Shown here one piece after another: positions 16,726 through 24,768 of a DNA stretch of 64,000 nucleotides. The notes under the pieces were generated by a model. The model was not told where the DNA came from, did no database searches, and was given only the letters and a program-made list of their open reading frames with translations. How positions within the stretch are numbered: position 1 is the stretch's first letter; every line of letters begins with the position of its first letter. The position numbers were made by a program, and so were the translations under genes. The stretch comes from Halococcus agarilyticus (GTDB taxonomy: Archaea > Halobacteriota > Halobacteria > Halobacteriales > Halococcaceae), in contig NZ_BAFM01000014.1 in assembly GCF_000334895.1 (NCBI RefSeq), positions 47,416-111,415 of the forward strand. Reading direction: 5' to 3'.

Positions 16726-17532
16726 ATGTCCGAGGAACTGGTCGAACTCGCCAGGCGGGCCTCGGCACTCGCGATACTGCGCGAGGGACCGCTGGATCGC
16801 CGGGAGCTTCAGGAACGGTTGGAAGTGTCCAGACCGACGGTTCACCGATTCACGCGGGCGTTCGAGGACCGAGGGCTCGTCGAGCGATCGGACGGTGAGC
16901 TAGCGCTGACAGCGGTCGGCGAGATCATCGCGGAGACCGTCACCGAGTTTCGACGGACGGTACGGACTGCGAGACGGGTCGAGCCGCTCTTCGAGGTCGT
17001 TCCGGGCTGCGATCCGGCGCTCGTTCGCGAGGCGTTCGCCGACGCGACCGTCACCACTGCCGAGCCGGGCGATCCCTACAACGGCGTACGACGGTTCATG
17101 TCCATCGTCGAGGGTTCCGACACGCTCCGCGGGATCGATCCGGCGGCGATCAACCCGCTCCATCTCGATGACCTCCACGCCCGCATCGTCGACGGCATGG
17201 AGACCGACGCGGTCTTCCTCCCCGAGGTCGTCGAGTCGCTCGTCGAATCCAACCCGGAGCGCGCGCGGGAGGCGTTCGAGAGCGGGAACCTCACCCTCCG
17301 AACCCACGACGACATCCCGCTCGGCGTCACCCTATGTGACGACCGGATCGGCGTCGGGATCTACGCCGAGGACACCGGGCTGCTGGAGACGTACATCGAC
17401 ACCCCATCCCCCGCCGCACGCGAGTGGGCCGAGGAGCTGTATGTCGAGTACCGCGACGAGTCGACGCCACTCGCGGAGCACCCGGAACTCTCCGAGCTAC
17501 CACCCGTCGAAGCAGCGGCGAACGATCGGTAG
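16726..17532 (+). CDS. winged-HTH transcriptional regulator (haloarchaeal two-domain family)
   Basis: A 268-residue regulator. Residues 1-80 form a winged HTH (LAILREGPLDRRELQERL, then SRPTVHRFTRAFEDRGLVER). The remaining 180 residues resemble the C-terminal sensor domain of haloarchaeal MarR/ArsR-like two-domain regulators, with acidic helices and the block DIPLGVTLCDDRIGVGIYAEDTG, a strand pair common in this family. The ligand is unknown. The ATG at 16726, just after the TATA spacing, is used rather than the frame-consistent codon at 16696. It is convergent with the zinc-ribbon kinase gene. Confidence 0.82.
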   Translation: MSEELVELARRASALAILREGPLDRRELQERLEVSRPTVHRFTRAFEDRGLVERSDGELALTAVGEIIAETVTEFRRTVRTARRVEPLFEVVPGCDPALVREAFADATVTTAEPGDPYNGVRRFMSIVEGSDTLRGIDPAAINPLHLDDLHARIVDGMETDAVFLPEVVESLVESNPERAREAFESGNLTLRTHDDIPLGVTLCDDRIGVGIYAEDTGLLETYIDTPSPAAREWAEELYVEYRDESTPLAEHPELSELPPVEAAANDR

Positions 17533-17544
17533 GACGATCGCCCG

Positions 17545-18201
17545 TCAGCCCGAGGTCGTCCGCTCACGGAGCCATCCGCGAACCGCTTCGATCGTCTCCG
17601 GAACCGTCGCGTCGGTCGTGTCGATCGCTTCGTAATCGTCGTGTTCGGCCGCAAACCGCCGAAACCGTTCGTTCATCCGTCGTCCCGCCTCGACGTCGGC
17701 CCACTCCTCGTCCGCCGCGGCCGCCTCCGCCCACCCGTCGCGGCCCCTGAGCCGGCGCGCCTGGTCGTCGGGATCGCAGACGAGCGCGAGATACTCGATC
17801 CGTGGGAAGTAGTCGGCTTCGGGCAGCTCTTCGACGACCTCGGGATCGCCGAGTGCGGCCCCGAACGCCACCACCGGCCGCCCCGAGCGCGCGAGTTCGG
17901 CGTACTGCAGCAGGTGGAACGCCCGCCTGGCTTCCTCGGGGAGCACCCGCCACGCCTCGCGGATTTCTCCTGTGCCTTCGAGCCAGTAGAGGTCCGGTTC
18001 GACGACGACCGCCGGAACGGTACCGACGATCTCGCGGTAGATCGTGGTCTTGCCGACGCCTGGTGCGCCCGTGACGACGAACAGCGGCGCGGCTTCGTAT
18101 CTTCGTGTGTCGCCACAGACCGGGCACGTCACGGTCCCGGCGTCGTGATCGATGGCGACGTCGCGTGGCGTTCCCGAGCACGCGGGACAGAAGTGAAACA
18201 C
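17545..18201 (-). CDS. zinc-ribbon P-loop kinase-like ATPase
   Basis: A 218-residue protein with two parts. An N-terminal zinc ribbon has CPAC at residues 5-8 and CPVC at 26-29. It is followed by an adenylate/NMP-kinase-like P-loop domain: Walker A GAPGVGKTT, a VVVEPDLYWLEG Asp region, and a lid-like segment CDPDDQARRLRGRDGW. Small-molecule or RNA-end phosphorylation is plausible but not shown. The CxxC ribbon before a P-loop is unusual for NMP kinases. The gene is 12 bases from the convergent regulator and ends the set of minus-strand genes that starts with the peroxiredoxin-like gene. Confidence 0.78.
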   Translation of the reverse strand: MFHFCPACSGTPRDVAIDHDAGTVTCPVCGDTRRYEAAPLFVVTGAPGVGKTTIYREIVGTVPAVVVEPDLYWLEGTGEIREAWRVLPEEARRAFHLLQYAELARSGRPVVAFGAALGDPEVVEELPEADYFPRIEYLALVCDPDDQARRLRGRDGWAEAAAADEEWADVEAGRRMNERFRRFAAEHDDYEAIDTTDATVPETIEAVRGWLRERTTSG

Positions 18202-18213
18202 GGCGGGGACCCG

Positions 18214-18684
18214 CTACAGCTCCGCGACCGCCGCTTCGATCGCCTCGCGGGGCACCGGCGAGATCCAGTCGTCGGCGAGCCACCGACCCGCGACCCGTCG
18301 CTCCGCATCGAGGACGAAGACGGCACGTCGCGCGGTTCGGGTCGATCCCATCCCGTCGCGTTCGGTGAGGATGTCGTAGGCCGCGGCGGCGGTGCCGTCG
18401 GCGTCGCTGAACAGGTGGAACGGGCTGTCGAGATAGCGGAGGAAGGCGTTCTGGGCGTACGGCCCGTCGCGGCTCACGCCGACCACCGGCACGTCGAAGT
18501 CGGCCCAGCCGGCGCGATCGTAGCGCTTCCACCAGTTCTCCGCGATGGCGCTGAACGAGAACCCGTAGAAGACGACCACGCAGCCGCCGTCGAGCACGTC
18601 GGCGAGCCGTCTCGCTCGGAAGGTCTCGCCGTCACACAGCAGCGCTTCGAACTCCGGCGCGCGCTCGCCCTCGCTCGGTGGCAT
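18214..18684 (-). CDS. peroxiredoxin-like protein lacking the peroxidatic cysteine
   Basis: A 156-residue thioredoxin-fold protein similar to AhpC/TSA or redoxin proteins (APEFEALLCDGETF ... VVVFYGFSFSA ... VPVVGVSRDGPYAQNAFL ... RRAVFVLDAERRVAGRW). Where peroxiredoxins have the peroxidatic Cys (pattern FxPxxFSxVC) this protein has SFSAIAENW, with no Cys at that site. A single Cys precedes it (LLCDGE), and another lies in the GGCVVVF strand. It may be a non-peroxidase redoxin or a binding protein. Start at 18684 by family alignment. It is divergent from a CPYC glutaredoxin-like gene. Confidence 0.75.
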   Translation of the reverse strand: MPPSEGERAPEFEALLCDGETFRARRLADVLDGGCVVVFYGFSFSAIAENWWKRYDRAGWADFDVPVVGVSRDGPYAQNAFLRYLDSPFHLFSDADGTAAAAYDILTERDGMGSTRTARRAVFVLDAERRVAGRWLADDWISPVPREAIEAAVAEL

Positions 18685-18793
18685 GTCCTCGTATCGATTG
18701 CCGTAGGAGAAAAGCCTGCGGTCGGCGGGAGCGGGGTGGTGGAGTCTCACTCCGGCGGAACACGCTTTTGCCCGTGGCGCTCTGCGTATCGGT

Positions 18794-19036
18794 ATGAGCC
18801 TCACGCTCTACCGGCTCGAAGGCTGTCCGTACTGCGAACTCGTGGTCGACCGGCTCGACGAGCTCGACATCGAGTTCGAGAGCGTCTGGACCGAGGGCCT
18901 CCACTCGAAGCGCGACGAGGTCAAGCGGGTCTCGGGCCAGCGGGGCGTCCCAGTGTTGGTCGACGACGACCGCGGGATCACGATGGCCGAGTCCGAGCGC
19001 ATCGTCGAGTACCTCGACACCACCTACGCGGCCTGA
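18794..19036 (+). CDS. glutaredoxin / GST N-terminal-domain-like protein
   Basis: An 80-residue single-domain thioredoxin-fold protein with the active site CPYC at residues 11-14 and the cis-Pro region GVPVLVD, followed by MAESERIVEYLD as in GST N-terminal domains and glutaredoxins. Haloarchaea use gamma-glutamylcysteine rather than glutathione, so a thiol-disulfide reductase role with that thiol is likely but inferred. Its start is 28 bases after a CTTTTGC stretch that may serve as a promoter. It is transcribed divergently from the Cys-less redoxin gene. Confidence 0.88.
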   Translation: MSLTLYRLEGCPYCELVVDRLDELDIEFESVWTEGLHSKRDEVKRVSGQRGVPVLVDDDRGITMAESERIVEYLDTTYAA

Positions 19037-19102
19037 CGACGATCCGCCTCGCTGGGGAAGACGGGAGTCGGATTCATGTGCTCGCGCGACGAACGGAGAG
19101 GT

Positions 19103-19603
19103 ATGACCGAGGAGACCCTGTTCGAGACCGAGCGAACCCGCGACCGTGCGGAGATCGCCTCGCTTCTCCGATCGCTGGCGAGTCAGTTCGACGACGGAAC
19201 CGTGACGCTCGCCGCCGACGGCCGATCGGTGGCCGTGCAGTCGCCGGAACGGGCGACCGTCGAGATCGAACTCGAACGCGAGCGAACCGACGACGGAACC
19301 GATCTGGAGCTCGAAGTCGAGATCGAGTGGACGGAGTCCACGGACGCGGAGGGCGTCGTTCGACACGAAGACGATGTCCGCGAAACCGGCGCGCCGGCGA
19401 CCGGCGAGGCGACCGCAGCCGAGAGCCTCGCGCGGTTCGAGGTCTTTCGGGATCGAGCCGACGAGTGGCGGTGGCGACTCGTCCACCGCAACGGCAACGT
19501 GATCGCGGACGGTGGCGAGGGATACGCCTCGAAGCAGAACGCGCTGAAGGGGCTGCGGAGCGTCCGCCGGAACGCACCTGGTGCCCGGATCGACGTCGAG
19601 TAG
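19103..19603 (+). CDS. amphi-Trp domain fused to a YegP (DUF1508) domain
   Basis: A 166-residue protein. Residues 1-80 look like the amphi-Trp module (ETERTRDRAEIASLLRSLAS, then VTLAADGRSVAVQSPE and LELEVEIEW). Residues 105-155 are a YegP/DUF1508 domain: ARFEVFRDRADEWRWRLVHR, NGNVIADGGEGYASKQNAL and KGLRSVRRNAPGA. YegP-type repeats occur in small bacterial stress-related proteins of unknown biochemistry. The ATG at 19103 is chosen because the nine preceding codons (with Cys and Arg runs) look non-coding. Confidence 0.82.
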   Translation: MTEETLFETERTRDRAEIASLLRSLASQFDDGTVTLAADGRSVAVQSPERATVEIELERERTDDGTDLELEVEIEWTESTDAEGVVRHEDDVRETGAPATGEATAAESLARFEVFRDRADEWRWRLVHRNGNVIADGGEGYASKQNALKGLRSVRRNAPGARIDVE

Positions 19604-19614
19604 ACCCTGATCCG

Positions 19615-20013
19615 TCAGTCGATCTCGTGCGGATCGAGGCCGGGGTCCTCGACCGCCGGCGCGCCGATCGCGAGCACGATCCCCTGGTCGTCGCCGAGAT
19701 ACCGGTGCCCGTGGCCCGTTTCGGGGCCGGCGGCGTAGAAGGTCCCCGGGCCGACCTCCCGGAACTCCTCCTCGCCCGATCGGCCGAGTTTGAGCGAGAA
19801 CTCGCCCTGGACGATGTAGTAGAGCTCCTCCTGTTCGGCGTGAGCGTGGTAGGTGATCTCCTCGCCGGGATCGAAGTACCAGAGCTTGCAGTTCGTCTCC
19901 TCGGTGCCGAGCGCGTCGTCGACCGACCGGATGTCGAGGTCGGGCGGGATCTCCTCGATCTCCGAGAGGTCGGTCACCGGGACGTCGTCGGTGTGGACCA
20001 CGTCGTAGTCCAT
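19615..20013 (-). CDS. cupin domain-containing protein
   Basis: A 132-residue single cupin. Motif 1 is seen as YHAHAEQEELYYIVQGE (His, His, Glu metal ligands) and motif 2 as PGTFYAAGPETGHGHRYLG with a metal-ligand His. Single-domain cupins bind a divalent metal and may be isomerases, dioxygenases or sugar-binding proteins, and no specific function can be assigned. The gene lies between the convergent amphi-Trp/YegP gene and the Sir2 gene on the same strand (30-base gap). Confidence 0.85.
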   Translation of the reverse strand: MDYDVVHTDDVPVTDLSEIEEIPPDLDIRSVDDALGTEETNCKLWYFDPGEEITYHAHAEQEELYYIVQGEFSLKLGRSGEEEFREVGPGTFYAAGPETGHGHRYLGDDQGIVLAIGAPAVEDPGLDPHEID

Positions 20014-20043
20014 ACCGCCGCGACGACGCGCCGGCGCAAAAGT

Positions 20044-20850
20044 CTATGGCTGGCTCGACCCAGGCGAATCGCCGGAACCGCTCGGATCGGGGTTCACGAC
20101 CGCCTCGTGCAGACGGGGTAGGACGTCGGTCACGTCCGCCCGGAAGTCGTACTCGGCGCGGTCCGACAGCGGCGTTTGCTCCAGATTGGCGAGCATCATC
20201 GTCGCACCGCGATCGGCCGCGGTCCGGGGAAGCGACGCCGCGGGCTCGACCGTGAGCGACGAGCCGGCGACGAGGAAGACGTCGGCGCGCTCGGCGAGCG
20301 CGTGGGCCTCGAACAGCGCGTGGTCGGGCAGGGATTCGCCGAACAGCACGACGCCAGGCTTCAGCACCCCGTCGCACTCCCCACACCGCGGCGGTAGCTC
20401 GCCGTCACGGGCGCGCTCACGGACGGGATCGGCGGGGACGCGCTGCCCGCAGTCGCGACAGACCGCGCGCTCGCCCGAGCCGTGGATCTCGATCGGGTCC
20501 GCAGAGCCCGCCGCGGCGTGAAGCCCGTCGATGTTCTGGGTCACGACCCGATCGAGGTGGCCCGTGGCTTCGAGGTCGGCGAGCGCCTCGTGGGCCGCGT
20601 TCGGTTCGATGGCGTCCCCGTAGACCTCGTCGTGGAGCGCGAGTCGGTCGCGCCAGAACCCCGCGGGATCGCTGTCGAGCCGCGAGACGTGGAAATCCGC
20701 CGGATCGTGGCGCGCCCAGAGGCCGTCGTCGCCCCGGAAGTCGGGGATGCCCGAGGCGGTGCTCACGCCTGCACCGGTCATCGCCACCGTGGCGTCGGCC
20801 TCGCGGATGGCCTGGGCCGCGAACCGGAGATCGTCGGCGTCGACGGTCAT
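20044..20850 (-). CDS. Sir2-family NAD-dependent protein deacylase
   Basis: A 268-residue sirtuin. The NAD-binding motifs GAGVSTASGIPDFRG and TQNIDGLH are clear. The catalytic His is in EIHGSGERAVC, and a zinc ribbon follows with two Cys pairs (VCRDCG and RCGECDG). PGVVLFGESLP and VAGSSLTVEPA complete the Rossmann domain. It removes acetyl or acyl groups from lysines using NAD+, and in archaea chromatin proteins and acetyl-CoA synthetase are known targets. The start at 20850 is the ATG just before the helix DDLRFAAQAI. Confidence 0.93.
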   Translation of the reverse strand: MTVDADDLRFAAQAIREADATVAMTGAGVSTASGIPDFRGDDGLWARHDPADFHVSRLDSDPAGFWRDRLALHDEVYGDAIEPNAAHEALADLEATGHLDRVVTQNIDGLHAAAGSADPIEIHGSGERAVCRDCGQRVPADPVRERARDGELPPRCGECDGVLKPGVVLFGESLPDHALFEAHALAERADVFLVAGSSLTVEPAASLPRTAADRGATMMLANLEQTPLSDRAEYDFRADVTDVLPRLHEAVVNPDPSGSGDSPGSSQP

Positions 20851-20887
20851 GGGGAACGGTGGCGACGGACGAGCAAAAGTTCGGGGC

Positions 20888-22108
20888 CTACCCGTCGAAC
20901 CGCGGAATCGACCCGATCTCCGCTGGATCGGTGTCCTCGAACGCCGCGCGCGCGATGGTGCGCTTGTGGACCTCGTCCGCACCGTCGATGATCCGGAACG
21001 CTCGCACCGCCTCGTAGAAGTCCGCGAGCGGGAGGTCTCGGCCGATCCCCGCCCCGCCACAGCACTGGACCGCGAGATCGATCGTTTCTTGCACTACTCG
21101 CGCGGCGAACACCTTGCTCATCGAGACCTCGACTCTGGCCTCCTCGCCGGCCGTGATCCTCTCCGCCGCATCGCGGACCATCGTTCGCGCGGCGTGGAGC
21201 TCGGTCTCGGCCTCCGCAATCGAAAAGCGCTGTGACTGTTTGTCCGCGAGCGACGATCCGAACGCCTCGCGCTCGTCCATGTACGCTTTCGCCACGTCGA
21301 GTGCGCGCTCGGCCATCCCCGAAAACCGCATGCAGTGAGTCAGTCGGGCGGGCCCCAGTCGCTGCTGGGCGATGTCGAACCCGGCGTTCTCGGCACCGAG
21401 CAGGTTCTCCTCGGGCACCCGCACGCCGTCGAATTTGATCTCGGCGTGGCTCTCCGGTACGAGGCTCTGGCCGAGGTGAGGGATGTCGCGAACGATCTCC
21501 ACACCCTCGATATCGGTCGGCACGAGGATGATCGAACAGCCGGCGTAGGGGTGCGCATCGGGATCGGTGCGTGCCATCACGAGGAGGACATCGGCCGCGC
21601 CACCCTGGGTGGTCCACCACTTGTGGCCGTCGATGACCCACTCGTCGCCCTCCTTTCTTGCACGGGTCCGGAGCATCTTCGGATCCGACCCACCACCGGG
21701 GGCGGGCTCGGTCATCGCGAAGCCCGATCGGATCTCGCCCGCGACCAGCGGTCGGAGCCATTTCTCCTGTTGGTCGTCGCTCCCGACGAGTTCGAGCGTG
21801 TGCATGTTGCCCTCGTCGGGCGCGTCGACCCGCATCGCGGGCGCGCCGAGCAGGCTCCGGCCCGCCTGCTCGAACACTGGGAGCACGTCCCGGAACGCCA
21901 TCCCCATCCCGCCGTGCTCCTCGGGGATCTGGGGCGCGTAGATGTCGTACTCGCGGGCCTGCTCGCGCAGGTCGGCGATGGTCTCGCGCGAGACCGACTC
22001 GCCGCCGTCGTGGGAGCGCTCCGCGGGCAGGACGACCTCCTCCATGAACGCGCGGGCGCGGTCGGTCGCCTCGCGTGCGGCCGCCGAGTCGTCGTACTCC
22101 ATGCTCAC
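20888..22108 (-). CDS. acyl-CoA dehydrogenase, ACAD10/11-like
   Basis: A 406-residue acyl-CoA dehydrogenase. FAD/substrate motifs include SGFAMTEPAPGGGSDP and VIDGHKWWTTQGG. The C-terminal block IIDGADEVHKRTIAR is the pattern of the ACAD10/ACAD11 group rather than the YEGT catalytic Glu of short/medium-chain enzymes. It is divergent from, and shares a 77-base promoter region with, a gene for an aminoglycoside-phosphotransferase-like kinase; in animals the two domains are fused in ACAD10/ACAD11. This supports a role in unusual (for example hydroxylated) acyl-CoA breakdown. The initiator is either ATG 22108 or ATG 22102. Confidence 0.9.
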   Translation of the reverse strand: MSMEYDDSAAAREATDRARAFMEEVVLPAERSHDGGESVSRETIADLREQAREYDIYAPQIPEEHGGMGMAFRDVLPVFEQAGRSLLGAPAMRVDAPDEGNMHTLELVGSDDQQEKWLRPLVAGEIRSGFAMTEPAPGGGSDPKMLRTRARKEGDEWVIDGHKWWTTQGGAADVLLVMARTDPDAHPYAGCSIILVPTDIEGVEIVRDIPHLGQSLVPESHAEIKFDGVRVPEENLLGAENAGFDIAQQRLGPARLTHCMRFSGMAERALDVAKAYMDEREAFGSSLADKQSQRFSIAEAETELHAARTMVRDAAERITAGEEARVEVSMSKVFAARVVQETIDLAVQCCGGAGIGRDLPLADFYEAVRAFRIIDGADEVHKRTIARAAFEDTDPAEIGSIPRFDG

Positions 22109-22185
22109 ACATCAGCACACACCATTGTAAAACGATCGGGCCACACAGCCGAGAACGACCCCGCGAACCCCCAGTTATTCATACG
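22109..22185. promoter_or_regulatory. divergent promoter region
   Basis: 77 bases between the ACAD10/11-like dehydrogenase (minus) and the kinase (plus). On the minus strand TTTTACAATGG (around 22125-22135) is a TATA-like element at the right distance. On the plus strand AGTTATTCATA (22173-22183) is AT-rich but very close to the ATG at 22186, so the real start of the kinase may be the ATG at 22246. Confidence 0.4.
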
Positions 22186-23328
22186 ATGTCCACGAACGTA
22201 CCTACCAATGGTAACCGAACGGTCGGGAACGACGGGGTGGGATCGATGAGCGGCGAGGGTGAGGAAGGGGCGTACTTCTCGCGGATCGTCGACGAGGGGT
22301 CGTTGGCGAGCTACTTCGAACGAGAACTGGGCTCCGTCGAGGAGTATCGAATCGAACATCATCAGGAGGGCCACTCGAACGAGACCCTGTTCGTGGAGTG
22401 GGGCGAGCGCGACCTCGTGGTCCGTCGGCCGCCGCCTGGCGAGACTGCCGACACCGCCCACGACGTTCTCCGGGAGTATCGAGTGATGGACGCACTTCAG
22501 GACACACCAGTTCGAGTCCCACCGACAGTGCTCGCGTGCGAGGACGAGTCGATTCTCGACTGCGAGTTCTACGTGATGGAGCGTGTCGCGGGGAGCGTGC
22601 TCCGCGAGACCGAACCCGATCGGTTCGCCACACCGGAACACCGCCAGCGGATCGGCGAGGAGCTGATCGACGGCCTCTGTGAGATCCACGCCATCGACCA
22701 CGAAGCTGTGGGGCTGGGCGAGTTCGGCCATCCCGAGGGATTCACCGAACGTCAGGTCAGGCGCTGGTCCGAGCAGTTGACGTGGGCGTTCGATGTCACG
22801 ACGGACGAACGCGAGGTCCCCGAACTCTACGACGTGATGGAGTGGCTGACCGCAAACGCCCCCGACGCGCCGACCCATACCCTAGTTCAGGGCGACTACA
22901 AGCTCGACAACGTGATGTTCGCGCCTGGCACCCCACCCGAACTCGTCGCGGTGTTCGACTGGGAGCTGAGCACTCTTGGAAATCCGCTCGTCGATCTCGG
23001 GTGGCTTCTGTCCTACTGGTGGGACGAAGGCGACCCGGATCCACCCGCGGCGACCGACTCGCTCAATGCGACGTTCATGACCCGCGAGGGCTACCCCACC
23101 CGAGAGGAACTCGTCGAGCGTTACGAGGAGCGGACGGGAATCGAGTACGAACACGACCGGTTCTACCGCGCGCTCGCGGTCTACAAGCTCGCCGGGCTGG
23201 GCGAGATGTTCTTCCGGCGGTACCTGGAGGGCAACGCCGACGACCCGCTGTACCCGAAGATGGAGACCGGCGTGCCCGAGCTCGCCGACCGCGCGCTCCG
23301 GATCATCGAGGGTGAGGAACCGCTATGA
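22186..23328 (+). CDS. APH-family phosphotransferase, ACAD10/11 kinase-domain-like
   Basis: A 380-residue protein kinase-like fold enzyme. Visible motifs are the ATP-binding HSNETLFVEWGERDLVVRRPP, the catalytic loop VQGDYKLDNVMF (Asp in GDY-x-x-D-N) and the metal-binding DWELSTLGNPLVDLG. This last block is characteristic of the kinase domain found in ACAD10 and ACAD11. The expected reaction is ATP-dependent phosphorylation of a hydroxyl on an acyl-CoA, preparing it for elimination by the dehydrogenase partner. The 3' end overlaps the MaoC start by ATGA, indicating coupled translation. An alternative start at 22246 would drop 20 variable residues. Confidence 0.87.
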   Translation: MSTNVPTNGNRTVGNDGVGSMSGEGEEGAYFSRIVDEGSLASYFERELGSVEEYRIEHHQEGHSNETLFVEWGERDLVVRRPPPGETADTAHDVLREYRVMDALQDTPVRVPPTVLACEDESILDCEFYVMERVAGSVLRETEPDRFATPEHRQRIGEELIDGLCEIHAIDHEAVGLGEFGHPEGFTERQVRRWSEQLTWAFDVTTDEREVPELYDVMEWLTANAPDAPTHTLVQGDYKLDNVMFAPGTPPELVAVFDWELSTLGNPLVDLGWLLSYWWDEGDPDPPAATDSLNATFMTREGYPTREELVERYEERTGIEYEHDRFYRALAVYKLAGLGEMFFRRYLEGNADDPLYPKMETGVPELADRALRIIEGEEPL

Positions 23329-23765
23329 GCTACTTCGAATCGGTCTCGGTCGGCGACACCGCCCGGACCGCGGGCCGGACGGTCACGAGCGCGGACGTGA
23401 CGAACTTCGCGGGCGTGAGCGGTGACTTCAACCACCACCACACCGACGCCGAGCGGATGGCGAACACCGAGTACGGCGGCCGGATCGCCCACGGCGCGTT
23501 CGTCTTTTCGGCGATGACCGGTCTGCTCTGGCAGTCACGAACACAGGACGAACGCGAGGACGTGATCGCGTTCTACGGGGTGGACGGACTCCGCTTCACC
23601 GCTCCGACGTACGTCGGCGACACCATCCACGTCGCAATCGAGGTCGTCGAGAAAGACGAACGCGAGCATCCACGAGCCTCCGGTACTGTGCGGTACGACG
23701 CTGCGGTGAAAAATCAGGACGAGGAGACCGTGCTCCGGTGTGAACTGCTCTCCCTGGTCCGCTGA
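23325..23765 (+). CDS. MaoC-family (R)-specific enoyl-CoA hydratase-like protein
   Basis: A 146-residue single hot-dog domain. The catalytic Asp/His motif is in FAGVSGDFNHHHTDAE and is followed by GRIAHGAF. These are the MaoC hydratase 2 signature residues (D-x-N-x-x-H). It probably hydrates or dehydrates an enoyl-CoA. It overlaps the upstream kinase gene by four bases, so kinase and hydratase are one operon, facing the acyl-CoA dehydrogenase. A second MaoC gene, broken, is at 47935-48415. Confidence 0.9.
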   Translation: MSYFESVSVGDTARTAGRTVTSADVTNFAGVSGDFNHHHTDAERMANTEYGGRIAHGAFVFSAMTGLLWQSRTQDEREDVIAFYGVDGLRFTAPTYVGDTIHVAIEVVEKDEREHPRASGTVRYDAAVKNQDEETVLRCELLSLVR

Positions 23766-23889
23766 GGTCCGAGATCACGATTTCGCCGACATCGCACATT
23801 CCCACCATCTCATCGATTCATCGGCGATCGGTAGCTCCGTGAGCCGATGGTGGCGATACATTGATGTGTCGAACTGCTGTACTGAGCGT

Positions 23890-24078
23890 ATGGCCGGACG
23901 GTGGCTTCTCTTGGGATTCGGTCTGTTGTTCGGGGCCCTAACCGTCGCGTTCGTCGTCCAGGGGAAGACGCTACAGGCACTCATCGCGGTCGTTCAGACG
24001 TCTTGGACTCTCGGTGGGTTCTGGTGGTACACGACTCACGACGAAGCGGCCAATACGAGACTTCAGCGGGTTCTGTAA
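23890..24078 (+). CDS. small two-helix membrane protein
   Basis: A 62-residue hydrophobic protein: helix 1 WLLLGFGLLFGALTVAFVV, a short QGKTLQ turn, then helix 2 ALIAVVQTSWTLGGFWWYTT and a polar tail. Nothing like an enzyme is visible. The frame is open further upstream, but the ATG at 23890 begins the hydrophobic part. Small membrane proteins of this kind are common and mostly unassigned. Confidence that it is a real gene is moderate. Confidence 0.55.
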   Translation: MAGRWLLLGFGLLFGALTVAFVVQGKTLQALIAVVQTSWTLGGFWWYTTHDEAANTRLQRVL

Positions 24079-24102
24079 CAGTTATTGGCAGTTCTCGGGT
24101 AT

Positions 24103-24696
24103 TCAGGCTACTGTCGACTTCGTACCACAGTCGAGGCAGACGTTGACGACGTTCTTCCCGTCCGTGTCGAGAACAACGCGCAGATCGTCCCGACCGCACT
24201 CGGGACACTCGACCGGCGATTCAGCACCACAGTCCGGACAGACGAGGACCTCCGATCCCTCGGCAACGACTGGTCGCCTGGCCTCGTGATCGCACTCGGG
24301 ACACGGCAGCGGAACCCGCACGTCTTCGCTGTCGCGGGGAGCACCCACCGCGAACGCCACCACCGCTTCGTCGGACGCGTTCTTCCCGGACTGGAACTCG
24401 CCGGGCGCGAACCGGATCGCCTCGTTCTCGCCGACGGTGATCTCGCCGCTCGAACGACCCGCTTCTGCACGGCTTCGCGGTGTGTACGTTTCGAACGTCG
24501 CTTCGCCGTCGACAATGACGAACACCTCTTCTTGGTCCATGTGGGCGTGGAGCGAGCCGCTGAACCGCTCGCCGGGAGCGAGGGCGTACCGATTGATCGC
24601 GACGTCGGCGGTGTTCAGCGGGCCGGACAGCTTTCGCCGGTCGACATCGTTCTCGGATGGGACAGGATCGATGTCGTCGATCAAGGTGGTCTCCAT
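24103..24696 (-). CDS. cupin fused to a double zinc ribbon
   Basis: A 197-residue protein with a metal cupin (SLHAHMDQEEVFVIVDGEA, IRFAPGEFQSGKN) in the first 120 residues and then a Cys-rich C terminus: CPECDHEA, VCPDCGAE, CPECGRDD and VCLDCGTKS. The two ribbons suggest a nucleic-acid or protein interaction surface attached to a small-molecule sensor. No function is known to me. It starts at 24696; 12 further codons upstream are open but not conserved-looking. Neighbours are unrelated in strand and role. Confidence 0.72.
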   Translation of the reverse strand: METTLIDDIDPVPSENDVDRRKLSGPLNTADVAINRYALAPGERFSGSLHAHMDQEEVFVIVDGEATFETYTPRSRAEAGRSSGEITVGENEAIRFAPGEFQSGKNASDEAVVAFAVGAPRDSEDVRVPLPCPECDHEARRPVVAEGSEVLVCPDCGAESPVECPECGRDDLRVVLDTDGKNVVNVCLDCGTKSTVA

Positions 24697-24768
24697 GCCC
24701 ACGGTCCATCCCCGGAACACAAAAACATGCATCCGCTCGGACAGAAACGACGACGGACGACCCGTCGC

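Noticed and set aside
17641..20121. 826-codon plus-strand frame
   Set aside because: It crosses several clear genes on both strands, and its protein has no recognisable domain.
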